Shown in pieces: positions 60,872-64,000 of a stretch of DNA of 64,000 nt (its first letter is position 1; each line of letters opens with the position of its first letter). The translations under genes were made by a program, and so were the position numbers. The stretch comes from JAZDRH01 sp047470865 (GTDB lineage: Bacteria > Pseudomonadota > Gammaproteobacteria > Pseudomonadales > Pseudomonadaceae). Under the pieces are notes generated by a model. That model saw nothing but the letters and a program-made list of their open reading frames with translations. It made no database searches and was not told where the DNA came from. The DNA lies in NCBI RefSeq assembly GCF_047470865.1, contig NZ_JAZDRH010000017.1, positions 1 through 64,000 on the forward strand. Reading direction: 5' to 3'.

Positions 60872-61690
60872 ATGATCTTAAAACAGATAGTTTTATCCCA
60901 CGAAAGTGTTAACTCTGATGATGCTTATGATGCCATTTATTGCAACATTGAGTTTATTAACAACCTTTTAGCTGAGCAAGTACGTTACAGCGAAATGTGT
61001 GACGATGCGTTAAAAAGTTATTTTGTGGACTACTATCTTGCGCAAATTAACAATGGTGGTTTTTCTCAGTTTGTTTATAACTCAGGTTGGGATGCTGGTT
61101 TGTTAGACTTTGTAGAGCAGGGCTTGCAGTCCATGCAAGCTACACAGCATTTGGCTTTGTTAAATAAAGCTAAAGCTCAAATTGCAAGCTTAAATGAGGA
61201 ACAACTGGCCCAGTTTTTAGACGGTTCTTACTGGGACTCAGAAAACTTTATTAAATCATTAGATGTATTAGCAGATGAGTTTTATGCACTCAATGATAAA
61301 GAAGATCTTATTAAGCTAAACAGCGCATGGATTAAAGCCTTGCCAGAAACTAAGTTGTTAGCAGAAGAGGAGTTGTCAGCTGAGGCGGCTCGTTTAGCTG
61401 ACTTAATTACAGATAAAGAGCAACGCTTTGCAGAAGCAAAAGCTAATGCACCGCGTTTTGAAAAACTCATTTATGCTTTATGTGAAAAATTAGGACAGCA
61501 ATTACTAACAATTACAGCCGGAGACCCTAGTCATGAAGTGGAAGGTGAACCGACAATTGCTTGGCACTTCTTAACTGAAGAAGGCCACTTTTATATGGTA
61601 GATCACAAGCAGGTTGCCTCAATGTATGAAGGCGAAGGTGATAAATTTATAACAAGTATTCCTGCTGGCGCTGAATACGGCGAAGACTAA
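60872..61690 (+). CDS. DMP19-family protein (DUF4375)
   Basis: A 272-residue acidic protein. The N-terminal half matches the DUF4375/DMP19 family: YFVDYYLAQINNGGFSQFVY NSGWD is the signature. DMP19 of Neisseria is a DNA mimic that inactivates a repressor. The C-terminal 100 residues (HFLTEEGHFYMVDHKQVASM) form an additional part. Whether this one mimics DNA is not shown; the strong negative charge would allow it. Confidence 0.8.
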   Translation: MILKQIVLSHESVNSDDAYDAIYCNIEFINNLLAEQVRYSEMCDDALKSYFVDYYLAQINNGGFSQFVYNSGWDAGLLDFVEQGLQSMQATQHLALLNKAKAQIASLNEEQLAQFLDGSYWDSENFIKSLDVLADEFYALNDKEDLIKLNSAWIKALPETKLLAEEELSAEAARLADLITDKEQRFAEAKANAPRFEKLIYALCEKLGQQLLTITAGDPSHEVEGEPTIAWHFLTEEGHFYMVDHKQVASMYEGEGDKFITSIPAGAEYGED

Positions 61691-61779
61691 GAATTTAGCC
61701 CTTGTGTGGTAGAAATACAGACACCAAGGGCTGTTTATCTCTCACTAAAAGTGCGTAGCTGCACTAAATAGGGGTTTTT

Positions 61780-62997
61780 GTGAAAAATAGCGCAATTGGC
61801 AGTACATTTATCGTTGCAGGTACTGCTTTAGGTGCCGGTATGCTAGCAATGCCTATTGCAACGGTAAGTTCAGGTTTTGGTGTGGCATTTTTAATGCTGG
61901 TAGGTTTGTGGTTGGTCATGAGCTATACCGCGTTATTATTAGTTGAAGCTTATCAATACAGTCAACCAGATATTGGTTTATCTAATCTTGCTAAAACTTA
62001 TTTAGGTGCGCCTGGGCAATGGCTGGCTAGTTTTGCCATGCCGTTTCTTATGTACTCATTAGTTGCTGCTTATTTGTCAGGCGGTGGGGATATTATTACG
62101 GCGTCACTGAATGAATGGTTTGATCTAAACCTACCCAAGGCGATAGGTGTTTTAGCCTTTGCCACTATTGGTGGCACTATTGTGTGTGTAGGAACGCGCT
62201 CTGTTGACTTGGTTAATCGCTGCCTGTTTGCGGCCAAAATTGTATTTTTAGTGGGTTTACTATTCTTTTTACTGCCCCACGTGAAAAGTATTAACTTAGA
62301 AACCATGCCGGTTGGCCATGCCTTCGTGCTGGCGGCTATTCCTATTGTGTTTACTTCTTTTGGTTTTCATGGCAGCGTGCCTAGCTTAGTGAGTTACATG
62401 CAAGGTGATACGAAAAAACTACGTATTATTTTTATCGTCGGCAGTGCTATTCCATTAGTAGTTTATATTTTATGGTTACTGGCAACTTTAGGAACTATTC
62501 ATAGTCAAACTCTAATTGGTATTTTGCAAAATACACAGGTTTCTGCGCTAGAGAACCTGTTGTCAGCAATGAAAGCAGTGCTCAAAACAGAGGTTGTTGA
62601 AGTTATCGTAGCCACCTTTGCGGCTCTGGCTTTAGTAACATCTTTCTTAGGCGTTGCATTGGGCTTGTTTGATTTTCTTGCCGGTTTCTTTAAGCGAAAA
62701 GACACTGCAAAAGGGCGCTTACAAACAGGCTTGATTACATTTTTACCACCACTGCCTTTTGCGTTATTTTTTCGTGAAGGCTTTGTCTTTGCATTAGGCT
62801 TTGCAGCTATTGCTTTGGCTATTTTAGCGCTGATTTTACCCGCCTTATTAGTTTATAAAACACGTCAAACACATGAGGGCGGCTATCGTGTGATGGGGGG
62901 GAATTTAGGCTTAGCTTTTGTTTTCCTGTTAGGTATTGCGATTATTATTATTCAAGTACTTGTTGTTACAGGTATGCTACCTAATCTAGATAGATAA
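61780..62997 (+). CDS. Aromatic amino-acid permease (HAAAP family)
   Basis: A 405-residue inner-membrane transporter with about 11 membrane segments. The N-terminus IGSTFIVAGTALGAGMLAMP and the block FTSFGFHGSVPSLVSYM are typical of the Mtr/TnaB/TyrP group, which imports tryptophan or tyrosine with protons. The start is GTG 61780. A terminator follows the stop; the exact substrate cannot be told from the sequence. Confidence 0.9.
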   Translation: MKNSAIGSTFIVAGTALGAGMLAMPIATVSSGFGVAFLMLVGLWLVMSYTALLLVEAYQYSQPDIGLSNLAKTYLGAPGQWLASFAMPFLMYSLVAAYLSGGGDIITASLNEWFDLNLPKAIGVLAFATIGGTIVCVGTRSVDLVNRCLFAAKIVFLVGLLFFLLPHVKSINLETMPVGHAFVLAAIPIVFTSFGFHGSVPSLVSYMQGDTKKLRIIFIVGSAIPLVVYILWLLATLGTIHSQTLIGILQNTQVSALENLLSAMKAVLKTEVVEVIVATFAALALVTSFLGVALGLFDFLAGFFKRKDTAKGRLQTGLITFLPPLPFALFFREGFVFALGFAAIALAILALILPALLVYKTRQTHEGGYRVMGGNLGLAFVFLLGIAIIIIQVLVVTGMLPNLDR

Positions 62998-63003
62998 GCA
63001 AAC

Positions 63004-63034
63004 AAAAGGGGGGCGGTGATTAAGCCCCCTTTTT
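63004..63034. terminator. Terminator between the permease and the SIR2 gene
   Basis: An 11-bp stem (AAAAGGGGGGC / GCCCCCTTTTT, one bulged G) with a 9-nt loop; the A and T runs allow action on both strands, and it overlaps the end of the SIR2 gene. Confidence 0.8.
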
Positions 63035-63757
63035 AATCAGCTGATTGAGTGTGATTAATGCATCCTTAATGCGAATATCTGTAATGCACAGGTCAGCCAG
63101 ATAGTCCAACTCAGTTGGATCTTGGTTGATAATAACAAGTTTGGCGCCTTGCTGTTTAGCTAGCCGAGGAAAGCTATTAGCAGGTGATACGCTTAAAGAT
63201 GAACCTAATACAATAAATAAGTCAGCTTGCTGAGTATGGTGTTGCGCTTGGGCAAAAGCTAGCTCCGGAAGCATTTCGCCAAACAATATAATATTAGGGC
63301 GAATAATACCGCCACACCGACATTGGCTTTGCCCCTGTAAAAAATCATCCACCGTATGTGGCGCTTGACAGTCATGACAATGCAGTGCATTAAAAGAACC
63401 ATGTAGCTCTATTACATCAGTGTTGCCTGCTTGCGTATGAAAGCCGTCTACATTTTGTGTGATAACTGTTTTTATTTGATTTTCTTGTTGCCACTGAGCA
63501 AGAACTTGATGGCCTGCATGTGGATGGTATTGGCGTATATCCTTAAGCCGTGCCTGATAGAACGCAATAAATTCTTCCGTATTGCGCCAAATAGCTTGTA
63601 CATTGGCCAGCTCATCTGGATTAAACTTTTGCCACAAACCATTTTTGGCAGAGCGAAAGTCTGGTATGCCACTTTCTGTAGACATGCCTGCGCCAGTAAA
63701 TACCAAAGAGTACTTAGCTTGGGTTAACCAATGAGCCAGTAATGTGAGTTGTTGCAT
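63020..63757 (-). CDS. SIR2-family NAD-dependent protein deacylase
   Basis: A 245-residue sirtuin that removes acyl groups from lysines using NAD. Features are VFTGAGMSTESGIPDFRSAK, the catalytic region VITQNVDGFHTQAG and the HG of ELHGSFNALHC, four zinc cysteines (CHDC ... CRCGG), and VLGSSLSVSPANSFP. All catalytic residues are intact. Convergent with the permease. Confidence 0.93.
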   Translation of the reverse strand: MQQLTLLAHWLTQAKYSLVFTGAGMSTESGIPDFRSAKNGLWQKFNPDELANVQAIWRNTEEFIAFYQARLKDIRQYHPHAGHQVLAQWQQENQIKTVITQNVDGFHTQAGNTDVIELHGSFNALHCHDCQAPHTVDDFLQGQSQCRCGGIIRPNIILFGEMLPELAFAQAQHHTQQADLFIVLGSSLSVSPANSFPRLAKQQGAKLVIINQDPTELDYLADLCITDIRIKDALITLNQLIKKGA

Positions 63758-63817
63758 AGCTATGCCCCATAGTTTTAGTTTTCAGAGCATAGCTGACGCA
63801 GACTTGGGAGCCTGTAT

Positions 63818-64000
63818 TTAATAGGCAATACTGCGAGCATCCAGCTCATGCTCTGACAAGTCATAAATGCCAGAGGCAAATTCTTCTGTGCAGTATGGGC
63901 CATTGCTATCACAGCCTAACTGGTAGATGCGGCCTGCTTCAACGGTAATGGTAAAAGGTATGTACTGTAGATTAGGGTCACTAAAGCTGCTAACTACTAG
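63818..64000 (-). CDS. 3' end of an unidentified CDS (partial)
   Basis: On the minus strand one frame is open from the window edge to a TAA at 63818-63820. The 60 visible residues read like a secreted or lipoprotein C-terminus: SSFSDPNLQYIPFTITVEAG, RIYQLGCDSNGPYCTEEFAS, then GIYDLSEHELDARSIAY. Two Cys could form a disulfide. The start lies outside the window and the family is not recognised. Confidence 0.65.
   Translation of the reverse strand, partial: LVVSSFSDPNLQYIPFTITVEAGRIYQLGCDSNGPYCTEEFASGIYDLSEHELDARSIAY

Overview
The window is a chromosomal stretch of a gammaproteobacterium, most likely a low-GC member of the Pseudomonadaceae (Thiopseudomonas/Oblitimonas-like). The basis is the Pseudomonas-type gene order aspS-yebC-DUF3079-ruvCAB-ybgC-tolQRAB-pal-cpoB-queE-queC-tRNA-Lys-nadA, and later pilS-pilR with a PP0621-type neighbour. 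The genus is an inference; no rRNA gene is present.

Layout. 1-740: decayed accessory genes (a twice-frameshifted small gene and a small membrane ORF). 0.9-15.4 kb: core genes for tRNA charging, Holliday-junction processing, the Tol-Pal envelope machine, preQ0 synthesis and NAD synthesis. 16.3-25.5 kb: an accessory operon (radical SAM AmrS-like, LCAT-like hydrolase, LuxE-like, LuxC-like, extended SDR, penicillin-acylase-like, small membrane protein), largely translationally coupled, with no luciferase genes, and flanked by two related small lipoprotein genes of which one is frameshifted. 25.7-27.2 kb: rdgC and a tRNA array Val-Asp-Val-Asp.

27.2-40.7 kb: a genomic island behind the last tRNA-Asp, closed on the right by a degenerate 48-nt copy of the tRNA-Asp 3' half. 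It carries a type III CRISPR-Cas effector locus most like III-D: an HD-less Cas10 with an intact GGDD motif, a single Cas7, a Cas5-like protein with a helical (Cas11-like?) tail, a double Cas7, a Csx19-like protein, a large TIGR03986-type RAMP, and Cas6. Around it are an NE0113-family CARF protein, Csx16 on the opposite strand, a frameshifted WYL regulator, two small hydrophobic or membrane proteins and a zinc-ribbon pseudogene. Adaptation is lost: only the first 30 or so codons of cas2 remain, with no cas1 and no visible CRISPR array. The likely logic is crRNA-guided RNA recognition, Cas10 cyclic oligoadenylate synthesis, and signal sensing or removal by the CARF protein and Csx16; the crRNAs must come from elsewhere.

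40.8-64 kb: tRNA-Val, an FKBP lipoprotein, a small XRE-regulator cluster, an M48 protease, the tail-specific protease Prc, a quinone oxidoreductase, an M18 aminopeptidase, pilR/pilS, a large TPR protein, dbpA, glutaredoxin, a DMP19-family protein, an aromatic amino-acid permease and a SIR2 deacetylase. A further gene runs off the right edge on the minus strand.
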